Notes: generated by a model not told the origin, from the sequence alone. DNA of 64,000 nt from Candidatus Fusicatenibacter intestinigallinarum (GCA_019119555.1 DWWU01000003.1:24532-88531); one strand, 5' to 3'; shown: positions 1 through 9,950, counted from the first letter of the stretch. Made by a program: numbers and translations.

Positions 1-1
1 G

Positions 2-550
2 CTGGATACCCTGAAGTATATCAATGAAAAGGTGAATCAGTATAAAAAGGAAGACGGTATTCTGTACGCAATCTACGGAACTCCGGCGGAGTCCCTGTGC
101 GGACTTCAGGTGGAACAGTTCCGCAAAAAATATGGAATCATCCGCAACGTGTCTGACCGTCCATACGTGAGCAACAGCTTCCATTGTCATGTGACCGAGG
201 ATCTGACCCCGATCCAGAAGCAGGATCTGGAAGGCCGGTTCTGGGAACTGTGCAACGGAGGAAAGATCCAGTATGTCCGCTACCCGGTGGGATACAACAA
301 AGGCGCGATCAAGACGCTGATTCGCCGTGCGATGGATCTGGGATATTATGAAGGTGTGAACCTCTCTCTGGCTTACTGCGACGACTGCGGCCATGAAGAG
401 CTGGAAATGGACGTCTGCCCGGTCTGCGGTTCCAGAAACCTGACCAAGATCGACCGGATGAATGGTTATCTGTCCTACAGCCGTGTACACGGAGACACCA
501 GGCTGAATGAGGCGAAGATGGCTGAGATTGCGGAGCGGAAATCCATGTAA
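2..550 (+). CDS. nrdD: Anaerobic ribonucleoside-triphosphate reductase, C-terminal part (5' truncated by window)
   Basis: Open frame from position 2; C-terminal CxxC...CPVCG zinc site and NGYLSYSRVHGDTRLNEAKMAEIAERKSM typical of class III RNR. Confidence 0.93.
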   Translation: MDTLKYINEKVNQYKKEDGILYAIYGTPAESLCGLQVEQFRKKYGIIRNVSDRPYVSNSFHCHVTEDLTPIQKQDLEGRFWELCNGGKIQYVRYPVGYNKGAIKTLIRRAMDLGYYEGVNLSLAYCDDCGHEELEMDVCPVCGSRNLTKIDRMNGYLSYSRVHGDTRLNEAKMAEIAERKSM

Positions 551-576
551 ATCGAATTCATATTGCAGATAAGAGG

Positions 577-629
577 ATCCTTCCTCTGCGAACCTCAGAG
601 ACGGCAGCTGAGGTTCACAGGGGAAGGAT
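577..629. repeat. Inverted repeat / hairpin between nrdD and the response regulator
   Basis: ATCCTTCCTCTGCGAACCTCAG-agacggcag-CTGAGGTTCACAGGGGAAGGAT; arms match at 20/22. Confidence 0.7.
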
Positions 630-655
630 TTATGATTGTGGGAGAGGTGACAGAC

Positions 656-1354
656 GTGAGAAAAAAGATACTGGTTGTGGACGATGAGCAGGCCATCGCT
701 GATCTGATTGAGGTTTATCTTGCCGGAGAAGGATGGGAGGTGATCAAGTGTGACAATGGGACAGACGCGGTCCGGTACGTGGAGGAAGAGGATCTTTCCA
801 TGGCGATTCTCGACGTTATGCTACCGGATATTGACGGATTTTCCATCTGCAGAAAAATCAGGGAAAAGCATTTTTATCCGGTCATCATGCTCACGGCAAA
901 ATCCGAAGATCTGGACAAGATCACCGGCCTGACCATTGGTGCCGATGATTATATTACCAAGCCCTTTAATCCGCTGGAGTTGTTGGCGAGGGTGAAGACA
1001 CAGTTCCGGCGCTATGAGACGTATAATCACCCGGAGGGAACAGGAAAAACGGAGGAAAACGCCATCGACATCCGGGGGCTTTCCATCAGCAAAGACACGC
1101 ATAAATGTACGCTGAACGGAAAAGAACTGTCGCTGACGCCGATAGAGTTCTCGATTCTTTGGTACCTGTGTGAAAACCGGGGGCGCGTACTCTCTTCGGA
1201 GGAAATTTTCGAGAAGGTCTGGGGAGAAAAGTTCCTGGACAGCAACAATACGGTAATGACGCATATCGGACGGATCCGGGAAAAAATGCATGATTCCGGG
1301 CGAAAGCCGAAATATATCAGAACGGTGTGGGGAGTGGGGTATCAGATTGAATAA
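656..1354 (+). CDS. OmpR/PhoB-family response regulator (VanR-like)
   Basis: Receiver domain KKILVVDDEQAIADLIEVYL...DVMLPDIDG...KPFNPLELLARV plus winged-helix C-terminus; ORF opens at 563, likely GTG start near 656. Confidence 0.88.
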   Translation: MRKKILVVDDEQAIADLIEVYLAGEGWEVIKCDNGTDAVRYVEEEDLSMAILDVMLPDIDGFSICRKIREKHFYPVIMLTAKSEDLDKITGLTIGADDYITKPFNPLELLARVKTQFRRYETYNHPEGTGKTEENAIDIRGLSISKDTHKCTLNGKELSLTPIEFSILWYLCENRGRVLSSEEIFEKVWGEKFLDSNNTVMTHIGRIREKMHDSGRKPKYIRTVWGVGYQIE

Positions 1355-2435
1355 GACGGAATTACGGGAACTGTCGCAGCGGCTCCGGAGGCAGCTGACC
1401 CAGAAGTTTATTTTTTTCTACCTGCTGTATCTGGCGGCCGGCGCTGCAATCTTTATACTTGCCTATTTATATTATCAAAGCCGTATCTGGTATGGATATG
1501 AGACGTTTTATCAGCTGGTCCATCTGGCGGAACGGTTCTGGGCGTTCCTTCTCCCCGTCTATGCCGGCGGCGGAGCGCTGGCGCTGGGCTGTTATTATCT
1601 GAAGAAATCCTGCGGCTATCTGGACGAGCTGGTGACGGCCTCGGAAAATCTCTTTCTCGAAAAGGAACAGGAAACTCCGTTGTCGGAAGAATTGCGTCCG
1701 CTGGAGGTATATCTGGATTCTGTCCGCCTGCAGATTCAAAACAGCCAGAGAGCGGCCAGAGAAGCGGAACAGAAGAAAAACGATCTGGTGGTATATCTGG
1801 CGCATGACCTGAAGACTCCGCTTACATCTGTGATCGGGTATCTGACGCTGCTGAACGACGAGGAAGAGATTTCGCCGCGGCTGCGGAAAAAATACCTGTC
1901 CGTGTCTCTGGATAAGGCGGAGCGGCTGGAGGATCTGATCAATGAATTTTTTGAGATTACGCGGTTCAGCCTCACCCATCTGACCCTGGAACTGAGAAAA
2001 ATCAATCTGTCCAGAATGCTGGAACAGACCGTGTTTGAATTCGGTCCGATGCTGGCAGAGAAGAAACTGGAGTGCAGACTGGATATGCCGCCGGATGTCT
2101 TTTACGAGTGTGATCCGGACAAGCTGCAGAGGGTGTTTGATAATCTGCTGCGCAATGCAGTGAGTTACAGTCAGCCGGGCGGAGAGATCAATCTTTGCCT
2201 GCGCCGGCAGGAAGAGAGGCTGCGCCTGACCGTACAGAATTTCGGGGTCACCATTCCGGAGGATAAGCTGGAGAGAATTTTCGATCAGTTTTTCCGCCTG
2301 GACAGCGCAAGGGCAACCCGAAGCGGCGGCGCGGGACTGGGACTGGCCATTGCCAAAGAGATTGTGGAGCTGCACGGCGGGACGATTTCAGCGGAGAGCT
2401 CCGACGGACAAGTGACGTTTACGGTTGTATTGTAA
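1347..2435 (+). CDS. Sensor histidine kinase (VanS-like)
   Basis: Two TM segments, H-box YLAHDLKTPLTSVIGYL, N-box, GLGLAIAKEIVELHGG; overlaps end of the response regulator; TTG start inferred. Confidence 0.87.
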   Translation: MNKTELRELSQRLRRQLTQKFIFFYLLYLAAGAAIFILAYLYYQSRIWYGYETFYQLVHLAERFWAFLLPVYAGGGALALGCYYLKKSCGYLDELVTASENLFLEKEQETPLSEELRPLEVYLDSVRLQIQNSQRAAREAEQKKNDLVVYLAHDLKTPLTSVIGYLTLLNDEEEISPRLRKKYLSVSLDKAERLEDLINEFFEITRFSLTHLTLELRKINLSRMLEQTVFEFGPMLAEKKLECRLDMPPDVFYECDPDKLQRVFDNLLRNAVSYSQPGGEINLCLRRQEERLRLTVQNFGVTIPEDKLERIFDQFFRLDSARATRSGGAGLGLAIAKEIVELHGGTISAESSDGQVTFTVVL

Positions 2436-2445
2436 AGAGAAAGAC

Positions 2446-2473
2446 GTAACAGTTCAGCCTGCTGAACTGTTAC
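2446..2473. repeat. Family-1 palindrome
   Basis: GTAACAGTTCAGCCTGCTGAACTGTTAC, 13-bp perfect arms. Confidence 0.9.
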
Positions 2474-2491
2474 AGAAAAAAAGAAGATTCG

Positions 2492-2546
2492 GCGCGTTTT
2501 TCGCGGATGTCTGACGGTATCATAGCGAAAGACGCGCTGTTTTTCT
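2492..2546 (+). terminator. Probable rho-independent terminator after the VanS-like gene
   Basis: cggcgcgtttttcgc...gcgaaagacgcgctgtttttc inverted repeat followed by T-run. Confidence 0.6.
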
Positions 2547-2666
2547 GTTAAGGGAGGGGAGATTAAGAAAATTTTAAAACTTTTGTGAAAGGAAACAGGG
2601 GTTTTTGTGGGAGAATCTGCGAAAAGAACAGAGACCTTTCTGATAAGATAATTGCATGCAGAAGTT

Positions 2667-2694
2667 GCAGTCGTTCAGCAGGCTGAATGGTTAC
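2667..2694. repeat. Family-1 palindrome (degenerate)
   Basis: GCAGTCGTTCAGCAGGCTGAATGGTTAC. Confidence 0.6.
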
Positions 2695-2714
2695 CGCAGA
2701 AAGGATGGGTGGAG

Positions 2715-3620
2715 ATGAGACATACAGACGGAAGAAGAGAAACTGCTGTGGTTTCGCAGACCAGAAGAAGGGAGACGCATGTGGACTTGCGGGACAGGAG
2801 AAGGGGAACGGCCGTGATTCCGCGTTCCGGAAAGAAAGGACGAAAAAGAAGGTTTCGGAGGCGTTTATTTTCGCTGGTTCTGATCTGTGTGCTGGCGTTG
2901 GCGGCGCTGATGGGCACGCCGCTGGGATCAGGGCTTAGAAATGCGCTGGCGCTGGGCGGATCTTCCGCGAGACTTCAGCAGTATGCGCGGGAGCATGGAC
3001 TTTCCGCGTCGGATTATCCGGAGAAGCTGGTGGAGCTGTATGAGCGCAATCCGGAGACGGAGCAGTTTGTCTTTGAGTATCCTCTGATGAAGGACAACCC
3101 TCCGTCGGATGATCTGAGCGGCCTGGATACCTCGTCGGTTCCGCTTCTGATGCAGTGGGATCAGCGGTGGGGATATGGACAGTACGCGGGAAATCTCTTT
3201 GGTCTGTCAGGCTGCGGCCCTACCTGTCTTTCCATGGTCGCGATTTACCTGACAGGGGACACATCCATGACGCCCCGCTGGATGGGAGAGTTTGCGTCTT
3301 CCCACGGATACGCTGTGGAGGGCAGCGGTTCCGCCTGGGCGCTCTTTTCGGAGGGAGGAAAAGAGCTGGGATTTGATGTGACGGAGATTCCTCTGGATGA
3401 GGAGAGAATTCTTGCGAATCTGGAAGTAAACAATCCGATTGTGGCGGTTATGGGACCGGGAGATTTTACGACTACCGGACATTTTATCGTGTTGACCGGT
3501 TATGAAAACGGAAAGATCAGGGTGAACGATCCGAATAACAGGGGAAATTCTGAGAAGTTGTGGGAGTTTGATCGTATACAAAGCCAGATCCGGGATCTGT
3601 GGGTGTTTCGGAACCTGTAG
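2715..3620 (+). CDS. Membrane-anchored C39-like peptidase family protein
   Basis: Basic N-terminus and TM, then VPLLMQWDQRWGYGQYAGNLFGLSGCGPTCLSM...GHFIVLTGYENGKIRVNDPN (peptidase C39-like 2 pattern); RBS ggaTGGGTGGAG before ATG 2715. Confidence 0.8.
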   Translation: MRHTDGRRETAVVSQTRRRETHVDLRDRRRGTAVIPRSGKKGRKRRFRRRLFSLVLICVLALAALMGTPLGSGLRNALALGGSSARLQQYAREHGLSASDYPEKLVELYERNPETEQFVFEYPLMKDNPPSDDLSGLDTSSVPLLMQWDQRWGYGQYAGNLFGLSGCGPTCLSMVAIYLTGDTSMTPRWMGEFASSHGYAVEGSGSAWALFSEGGKELGFDVTEIPLDEERILANLEVNNPIVAVMGPGDFTTTGHFIVLTGYENGKIRVNDPNNRGNSEKLWEFDRIQSQIRDLWVFRNL

Positions 3621-3662
3621 AGAAGGGTCTGAGACAGAACAGCCTGCGGCGCATGGCGCAGA

Positions 3663-3717
3663 AAAACCGGGGCCCGAAAGAACGGAAAACAGTTTCTTTC
3701 GGGCCCCGGTTTTTTCT
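3663..3717 (+). terminator. Rho-independent terminator (possibly bidirectional)
   Basis: aaaaccggggcccgaaagaa-cggaaaacag-tttctttcgggccccggtttttt. Confidence 0.9.
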
Positions 3718-3719
3718 GC

Positions 3720-3742
3720 CACAGGAAACTTCGTTCCCTGTG
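3720..3742. repeat. Family-3 terminator-associated palindrome
   Basis: CACAGGAAAC-TTC-GTTCCCTGTG directly after the terminator T-run. Confidence 0.75.
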
Positions 3743-3762
3743 ACAGGAAAACGGCGCATGCC

Positions 3763-3790
3763 GTAACCGCTCAGATGGCGGAACCGTTAT
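3763..3790. repeat. Family-1 palindrome (imperfect)
   Basis: GTAACCGCTCAGATGGCGGAACCGTTAT. Confidence 0.65.
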
Positions 3791-3797
3791 ACAAGAA

Positions 3798-5504
3798 TTA
3801 AAGTTTGGTATCCCAGCGTCCGCACCATACGTTCTCTTCCGGAGTACCCTGGAAGGGGCTGTCGCCGCAGAGTTTTTCAATCAGGGAATCCAGAACCTGC
3901 GGAGTATCCTGATAGCAGTTTATATAGGTACGGCTCATGGTCAGGTCGATCAGGTAGTTCGGCAGATACAGGCTGATAAATGCGGTCGGTACCTGACGTA
4001 CATACCAGGGCTGCTGGCCCGGCATCGTCCATTTTACACGCATGGTGTTGTACTGAGCGAAGCCGACCTGGTCGATGAATACCAGAACTGCATCGGTGTT
4101 TTCCATGAATTTCTCCATGCTTCCCTTTGCAGGAACGGCATCTCCGTCTTCTACGATGAAGCCGCGCTCTTCAAGCTTCCTGATCAGGTATGCTTTGGTC
4201 TTTGCGCCGGAGTCGTCTTTGATCAGTTTGCCGGCTACCACACGTCCGTCGCCTTCCAGGAAATAAACGCGTACGCGTTTCTGCTTGTCCGGATTCAGCG
4301 GCAGCATGTTCTGGGTATCTTTTACAAGAGTGATGAACTGGTCTGCGCACTCTTTTGCAATTTTCTTGTGCTCTTCGCATCCGACTACGCTGATTCCTTC
4401 CTTCGGCGGCATCAGGGTTCCGTCTGCCTGTTTTTTGTGCAGACCGATGCTTGCCTTTACGCCGAGGATACGTCTCAAAGCATCCTGCATACGCTCTTCG
4501 GTGATCACGCCGTTCTTGTATCCGGCCATCATATATCCGAAATCCTCTTCCATATCGTTGAAGAACAGATACATGTCGCAGCCTGCTGCGATTGCAGCCG
4601 GTACCTGCTGTGAACGCGGCATAGCGCCGAACATACCGATCATATGGCTGGCATCGGTCACTACCAGACCGTTAAATCCAAGGGTCTCTTTCAGGAGTCC
4701 GGTGATCAGTTCCGGGCAGAGGGTTGCCGGAAGGATCTCGTGGTCGTCCAGATCACGGCCTGCCAGCTTGCGCTGCCATGCCGGCTGAGCAATGTGTCCT
4801 GCCATGATGGTTTTTACGCCTGCGTCGATCAGCTCTTTGTATACCTTTCCGAAAGTAGCCATCCAGGTGTCGCAGTCCAGATCGTTAACGCCCATCATCA
4901 GGTGCTGGTCGTTTTCCTCGGTTCCGTCGCCCGGGAAGTGTTTGATGGTGGTGGCCATATTGCATTCTTCCGTGCCTTTGATGAAAGCCTTCGCGTACTC
5001 GATGGTACGGTCCGGGTCAGCACAGAAGGAACGGGTCTGTACGATCGTATTGCGCCAGTTCTGGAGCAGGTCGACGATCGGAGCGAAATTCCAGTTAGAA
5101 CCGATTGCCATCGCCTCGGTGCCGCCGACTTTCGCCGCTTTGTATGCAACGTCCGGATTGCGGGAAGCCGCGGTCGCTGCGCCGCAGGATACGCCGGTTC
5201 CTCCGCCTACGCCGCCGTTTCCGCCTGCTTCACAGTTGGAAGCCACCAGCAGCGGAATTCTACTGTAGCTCTGGAAAGTATTGACCATATCCCACAGCTC
5301 TTCCGCGGATTTGTTGTGGTAACGAAGTGCGCCGGGATGATAGGTATCAACTACTTTTTTGATTCCTTCCGGTGTGAAATCGTTTACCATGTTGACAAAC
5401 AGCTGTCCGACTTTCTCCTCATCGGTCATTCCGGCGATGGTATCTTCCACCCATTTGATGTCTTCGTCGGAAAGGTAATACGGTTTTGCTTTTAAATCTA
5501 CCAT
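3798..5504 (-). CDS. Glycoside hydrolase family 3 protein (NagZ/beta-glucosidase-like)
   Basis: KHFPGDGTEENDQH motif and nucleophile context GLVVTDASHM; start at MVDLKAKPYYLSDEDI; no signal peptide seen. Confidence 0.87.
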   Translation of the reverse strand: MVDLKAKPYYLSDEDIKWVEDTIAGMTDEEKVGQLFVNMVNDFTPEGIKKVVDTYHPGALRYHNKSAEELWDMVNTFQSYSRIPLLVASNCEAGGNGGVGGGTGVSCGAATAASRNPDVAYKAAKVGGTEAMAIGSNWNFAPIVDLLQNWRNTIVQTRSFCADPDRTIEYAKAFIKGTEECNMATTIKHFPGDGTEENDQHLMMGVNDLDCDTWMATFGKVYKELIDAGVKTIMAGHIAQPAWQRKLAGRDLDDHEILPATLCPELITGLLKETLGFNGLVVTDASHMIGMFGAMPRSQQVPAAIAAGCDMYLFFNDMEEDFGYMMAGYKNGVITEERMQDALRRILGVKASIGLHKKQADGTLMPPKEGISVVGCEEHKKIAKECADQFITLVKDTQNMLPLNPDKQKRVRVYFLEGDGRVVAGKLIKDDSGAKTKAYLIRKLEERGFIVEDGDAVPAKGSMEKFMENTDAVLVFIDQVGFAQYNTMRVKWTMPGQQPWYVRQVPTAFISLYLPNYLIDLTMSRTYINCYQDTPQVLDSLIEKLCGDSPFQGTPEENVWCGRWDTKL

Positions 5505-5550
5505 GAAAAAAATCCTCCTTATTAAATATGTATTGGAATCCTGCACGGGA

Positions 5551-7623
5551 TCAGTAGGTAAGTCCGAACCCATACAGGTATTCGCCGCCGTCTGCATCTT
5601 TGTAAGCGTAGGTCAGGCCGTCTTTCATATATTTTGCCTTGTCATAGCCGGGTACGTCGTTGGGGCTTGCGCAAACGCCGCTGTCGTCCACTGCGATGGC
5701 CGCATCGCTGCCCGGAAGAGTGATGGGCAGCCGTCCCACCGGTTCTGCCGCGCCGCTGATTACATCAATCGCAGCTTTGGAGAAGGTGTCGAAGCCAACG
5801 GTGACAGCATCAGCCAGAGGCTCCACGTTGCCCAGAAGATAAGGCAGGTTCAGATTGACATGAACGACCACCTGAGAGACAGCTTCCCGGATCGCACGAA
5901 TGTGCTCCACATCAATGCCGGTTTCTTTGCACAGATTCAGTTCGAGATATCCCTCCGTTGCCGCAAAGTAGCTTCCGCTGGTAGGTTTCAACAGGAGGAG
6001 CGCCACGTCGGCGTCGTGATAGTCGTTCACGAACGTCCAGTCCGGGTGATCCTCGCGGACTGCCTTTGCGAAAGCGGCGATGGTCTGCTCGGGAGTGATC
6101 TCGATGCCTGTCATCGGCAGGTTTTCCTTTTCTTCCTTTGTATATTCTGTGCGCATCATCATTTCCACATATACTTTTCTGCCCGCAAGTTTTTCTGCCG
6201 TCAGCGGAAGCACGGAATCATGGTTCTTCAGAAGAACGACACTTTCCTGATGAGCCCGGTAAGCCAGCGCGCGGCTTTCTTCTGTGTTGACCGCCGCATC
6301 GGCTGCGGCTGCGTCCGTATAAGGATTCTCGAACAGACCCAGACGGAAGAATTCCACAAGCAGGCGGCAGACCGCCCGGTCTACGGTTTCCGTATCTACA
6401 AATCCGCTGCGGATGGCTTCCAGGAACGGCGCCGGATCATCTTCTCCGGATACCATATCCGTGCCGGCCTTCAGCACTCTGGCTGCCCGTCCGGCTTTCG
6501 AGTATTCCTCTGCGCCCCAGGCCATACCGGACAGAACGCCGGTGTCGGAATTGACGATCCCGTCAAAGCCCAGTTCCCCGCGAAGTGTGCCGTTGATAAA
6601 CTGGTTATTGTAGGCAAAGGCGATTTCCTCATCAAATTTATCGAATCCATTCTGCGGGAATGCAGATTTCTCATTGGAAGGAATCGCGTAATAAGGCATG
6701 ATGGAGGAGGTTCCCGCCGCAATCGCTGCACGGAATCCGGGCAGATGATAGGTCTCCATGCTTCCCGGCGTCGCGTAGCAGTTGTATTTGCCCTTGGCGT
6801 AATGGGGGTCAAATCCGTTTTCCCGGGCGCCGCCGCCCGGGAAATGCTTCGTGGTCAGAGCGACGCTGTTCTCATCCAGCGTTTCGCCCTGGATGCCGTG
6901 AATGATACGGGTAATAATATCACAGATCAGCTCCGGGTTCTCTCCGAATGTTCCATAGGTCCGGAACCAGCGGGGATCTGTGGCACAGTCTGCCATATAC
7001 ATATAACCTTTGCGGAGATTTGCCGCATAGAATTCGTCATGTACGATTTTTGCGAACTGATCGATCAGTTCCATATCCCTGGAAGCGGCAAGTCCCAGTG
7101 TTCCGGGAAATGTGGTGAATTTGTTCGTCTCCTCTGCGGCGCTGTAATTTACGTCGGCGCTTTCATTTTTGGAATTGGAAGTTACCAGACAGGGAATGCC
7201 GAGACGGGTACCTTCGCAGACTTCCTGCATGGCATTGACCCATTCTGCCAGTTCACCGGCGGAAGCATTTTCACGTACGATAAAATGACGGATATGCCTG
7301 GTGGCCAGTTTATAGGTCGTCGGATACTGCATGTTTTTGTGTCCGCGGACCATAACTTCCTCATGCGCCTCGCCCAGCACGCCGTTGTGGCTGGTGGGCT
7401 GACCGGGCTTCGCTGAGATACCCATCGGCTGGCTGTTGATAATCAGCATACCGGCTTTCTCCTCGTCGGTCATACGGCTTACCAGATCTCTGGCACGCTC
7501 CTCAGGGGAAAGACGCCAGTCTTCATAGGGCTTCAGTTCGCCGGTGCCGTCCAGATCTTTAAAACGCAGGCCGTCCACTTCCAGAATCCCTTTCACGCGG
7601 GCGACAATCTGCTTTTGCTCCAT
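5551..7623 (-). CDS. Glycoside hydrolase family 3 protein
   Basis: RMTDEEKAGMLIINSQP...TTKHFPGGGARENG...GFDGIVNSDTGVLSG; start at MEQKQIVARVKG. Confidence 0.87.
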   Translation of the reverse strand: MEQKQIVARVKGILEVDGLRFKDLDGTGELKPYEDWRLSPEERARDLVSRMTDEEKAGMLIINSQPMGISAKPGQPTSHNGVLGEAHEEVMVRGHKNMQYPTTYKLATRHIRHFIVRENASAGELAEWVNAMQEVCEGTRLGIPCLVTSNSKNESADVNYSAAEETNKFTTFPGTLGLAASRDMELIDQFAKIVHDEFYAANLRKGYMYMADCATDPRWFRTYGTFGENPELICDIITRIIHGIQGETLDENSVALTTKHFPGGGARENGFDPHYAKGKYNCYATPGSMETYHLPGFRAAIAAGTSSIMPYYAIPSNEKSAFPQNGFDKFDEEIAFAYNNQFINGTLRGELGFDGIVNSDTGVLSGMAWGAEEYSKAGRAARVLKAGTDMVSGEDDPAPFLEAIRSGFVDTETVDRAVCRLLVEFFRLGLFENPYTDAAAADAAVNTEESRALAYRAHQESVVLLKNHDSVLPLTAEKLAGRKVYVEMMMRTEYTKEEKENLPMTGIEITPEQTIAAFAKAVREDHPDWTFVNDYHDADVALLLLKPTSGSYFAATEGYLELNLCKETGIDVEHIRAIREAVSQVVVHVNLNLPYLLGNVEPLADAVTVGFDTFSKAAIDVISGAAEPVGRLPITLPGSDAAIAVDDSGVCASPNDVPGYDKAKYMKDGLTYAYKDADGGEYLYGFGLTY

Positions 7624-7949
7624 AGAATACAACACTCCTTTCTTCAGTGTCAGTCAATGATGGCAGCGTTCTGCCCCAGTGTGTGTGACTGACAGTACTG
7701 TTATTTGATGCTATAAGTATAACACAGACGTTCTCAAAACACCAACAACTTGTGCAACATCAACAAATTTTCTGACGCTATTTCGTGATCATACGACCGG
7801 AAACCGTCAATGGTTCCCTCCTGTGGAGCGCATGCGCAGCCGGCTGTGGGAAATTGTTGGGGACAGACCGGAAGCCTCCGAAAAATCAACAAAGTTTCGT
7901 AAATTGTTTTTGCATTTTGTCCAAAAATTGTTAAATTTTTATTTGGCAA

Positions 7950-7978
7950 TTGAAACATTTGACGGTATGTGCTAAAAT
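7950..7978 (+). promoter_or_regulatory. Predicted sigma-A promoter for the ZTP riboswitch / fhs transcript
   Basis: TTGAAA-17 nt-TAAAAT. Confidence 0.65.
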
Positions 7979-8002
7979 GACTTCATAACAAAGGAGTTCT
8001 GT

Positions 8003-8110
8003 TGACTGACGGAATCGACGTGGAAAACCACCGGGGAGGCAGAATCTCAGAAAGGGCCGACCGTCTGGGCAACAAGTGTAACAGCTTTTACATTTGTTGC
8101 TTTTTTTTCG
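8003..8110 (+). ncRNA. ZTP (pfl) riboswitch upstream of fhs
   Basis: GTTGACTGACGG...GTGGaaaaCCACCGGGGAGGCAG...GACCGTCTGGGCAAC (pfl hallmark) followed by terminator hairpin GCAACAAGTGTaacagctttTACATTTGTTGC-T8. Confidence 0.88.
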
Positions 8111-8145
8111 TCATTGAAGCGGACAATGAAAGGAGAAGGATAACA

Positions 8146-9834
8146 ATGGGCTACAAATCAGACATCGAAATTGCACAGGAATGTACCATGGAGCCGATTA
8201 CCAAGATTGCAGAGAAAGCAGGGATTGATGAAGAATACCTGGAGCAGTACGGAAAGTACAAAGCGAAAATCGATTACAATTTCCTGAAGAAGACAGATAA
8301 AAAGGACGGAAAGCTGGTTCTGGTAACCGCGATCAACCCGACTCCGGCAGGTGAAGGAAAGACCACGACCACTGTAGGTCTGGCAGACGCGATGCAGAAA
8401 CTTGGAAAGAACGTAATGGTAGCGCTTCGCGAGCCGTCCCTGGGACCGGTATTCGGCGTGAAGGGAGGAGCAGCCGGCGGCGGATACGCACAGGTTGTTC
8501 CGATGGAAGACATCAACCTGCATTTTACAGGCGACTTCCACGCAATCGGCGCAGCCAATAACCTGCTGGCAGCAATGTTGGACAACCATATTTATCAGGG
8601 AAATGAGCTGAACATCGATCCGCGGAAAATCACCTGGAGAAGATGCGTGGACATGAATGACCGTCAGCTGAGAAACATTGTAGACGGACTTGGCGGAAGA
8701 ACCAACGGAGTGCCGAGAGAAGACGGCTATGATATCACCGTTGCTTCCGAGATCATGGCAGTTCTTTGTCTGGCAAACGACATCAAGGATCTGAAAGAGA
8801 GACTGTCCAGAATTATCGTTGGATATACCTACGGAAAAGTTTCCGAGCAGAAACCGGTAACGGCAGGCGATCTGCACGCAGAAGGCGCAATGTGCGCACT
8901 GCTGAAAGACGCTCTGAAACCGAACCTGGTACAGACCCTGGAGCATGTACCGGCAATCGTACATGGCGGACCGTTCGCGAACATCGCCCATGGATGTAAC
9001 TCTGTAACGGCTACCAAGATGGCTCTGAAGCTTGGCGATTACGCGATCACAGAGGCAGGATTCGGCGCAGACCTGGGCGCTGAAAAATTCCTGGATATCA
9101 AATGCCGTATGGCAGGACTGAAACCGAACGCAGTCGTTATCGTAGCGACCGTGAGAGCGCTGAAATACAACGGCGGGGTACTGAAGGCTGAGCTGAATCA
9201 TGAGAACCTTGAGGCTCTGGAGAAAGGTATGCCAAACCTGCTGAAACATGTAAGCAATATCAGAAACGTATATCATTTGCCATGTGTGGTTGCAATTAAC
9301 GCATTCCCGACCGATACCAAGGCTGAGCTGGATCTTGTGGAAGCGAAATGTAAGGAACTGGGCGTAAACGTTGCTCTGTCTGAAGTATGGGCAAAGGGCG
9401 GCGAAGGCGGTATTGCTCTGGCAGAGGAAGTAATTCGTCTGTGCGAGGAGCCGAACGATCAGTTTACCTATGCCTACGAGCTGGAAGGCAGCATCGAGGA
9501 CAAGCTGAATCAGATTGTTCAGAAAGTATACGGCGGAAAGAAAGTTGTTCTCACTGCAAATGCGCAGAAACAGGCGAAACAGCTGGAAGACCTGGGATTC
9601 GGCAACTGTCCGATCTGTGTTGCAAAGACCCAGTACAGCCTGACTGACGATCAGACGAAGCTGGGAGCTCCGACCGATTTCGAAGTAACCGTACGCAATC
9701 TGAAGATTTCCGCAGGTGCTGGTTTTATTGTAGCTCTGACCGGTGAAATCATGACGATGCCAGGACTTCCGAAAGTTCCGGCGGCAGAACGTATTGACGT
9801 GGATGAGAACGGAAAAATTTCCGGTCTGTTTTAA
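8146..9834 (+). CDS. fhs: Formate--tetrahydrofolate ligase
   Basis: [27 protein letters not shown]...[19 protein letters not shown]...[23 protein letters not shown]. Confidence 0.97.
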   Translation: MGYKSDIEIAQECTMEPITKIAEKAGIDEEYLEQYGKYKAKIDYNFLKKTDKKDGKLVLVTAINPTPAGEGKTTTTVGLADAMQKLGKNVMVALREPSLGPVFGVKGGAAGGGYAQVVPMEDINLHFTGDFHAIGAANNLLAAMLDNHIYQGNELNIDPRKITWRRCVDMNDRQLRNIVDGLGGRTNGVPREDGYDITVASEIMAVLCLANDIKDLKERLSRIIVGYTYGKVSEQKPVTAGDLHAEGAMCALLKDALKPNLVQTLEHVPAIVHGGPFANIAHGCNSVTATKMALKLGDYAITEAGFGADLGAEKFLDIKCRMAGLKPNAVVIVATVRALKYNGGVLKAELNHENLEALEKGMPNLLKHVSNIRNVYHLPCVVAINAFPTDTKAELDLVEAKCKELGVNVALSEVWAKGGEGGIALAEEVIRLCEEPNDQFTYAYELEGSIEDKLNQIVQKVYGGKKVVLTANAQKQAKQLEDLGFGNCPICVAKTQYSLTDDQTKLGAPTDFEVTVRNLKISAGAGFIVALTGEIMTMPGLPKVPAAERIDVDENGKISGLF

Positions 9835-9867
9835 ACATATGCGGCTGAAACGTATGTTTCGGACAGA

Positions 9868-9896
9868 GTAACCGTTTTGCAGAGCTGAACGGTTAC
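9868..9896. repeat. Family-1 palindrome
   Basis: GTAACCGTTTTGCAGAGCTGAACGGTTAC. Confidence 0.7.
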
Positions 9897-9901
9897 GAAA
9901 C

Positions 9902-9929
9902 GTAACAGTTCGGTCAGCTGAACTGTAAC
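9902..9929. repeat. Family-1 palindrome
   Basis: GTAACAGTTCGGTCAGCTGAACTGTAAC, in tandem with the preceding copy. Confidence 0.75.
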
Positions 9930-9950
9930 TACGAAATATCAGCAAGTACA

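Noticed and set aside
656-2435. Possible vancomycin resistance locus
   Set aside because: Only VanR/VanS-like regulators are present; no vanH, ligase, vanX/Y or vanT homologue nearby.
5503-7416. 637-aa plus-strand ORF opposite the second GH3 gene
   Set aside because: Shadow ORF; GH3 motifs are clear on the minus strand.
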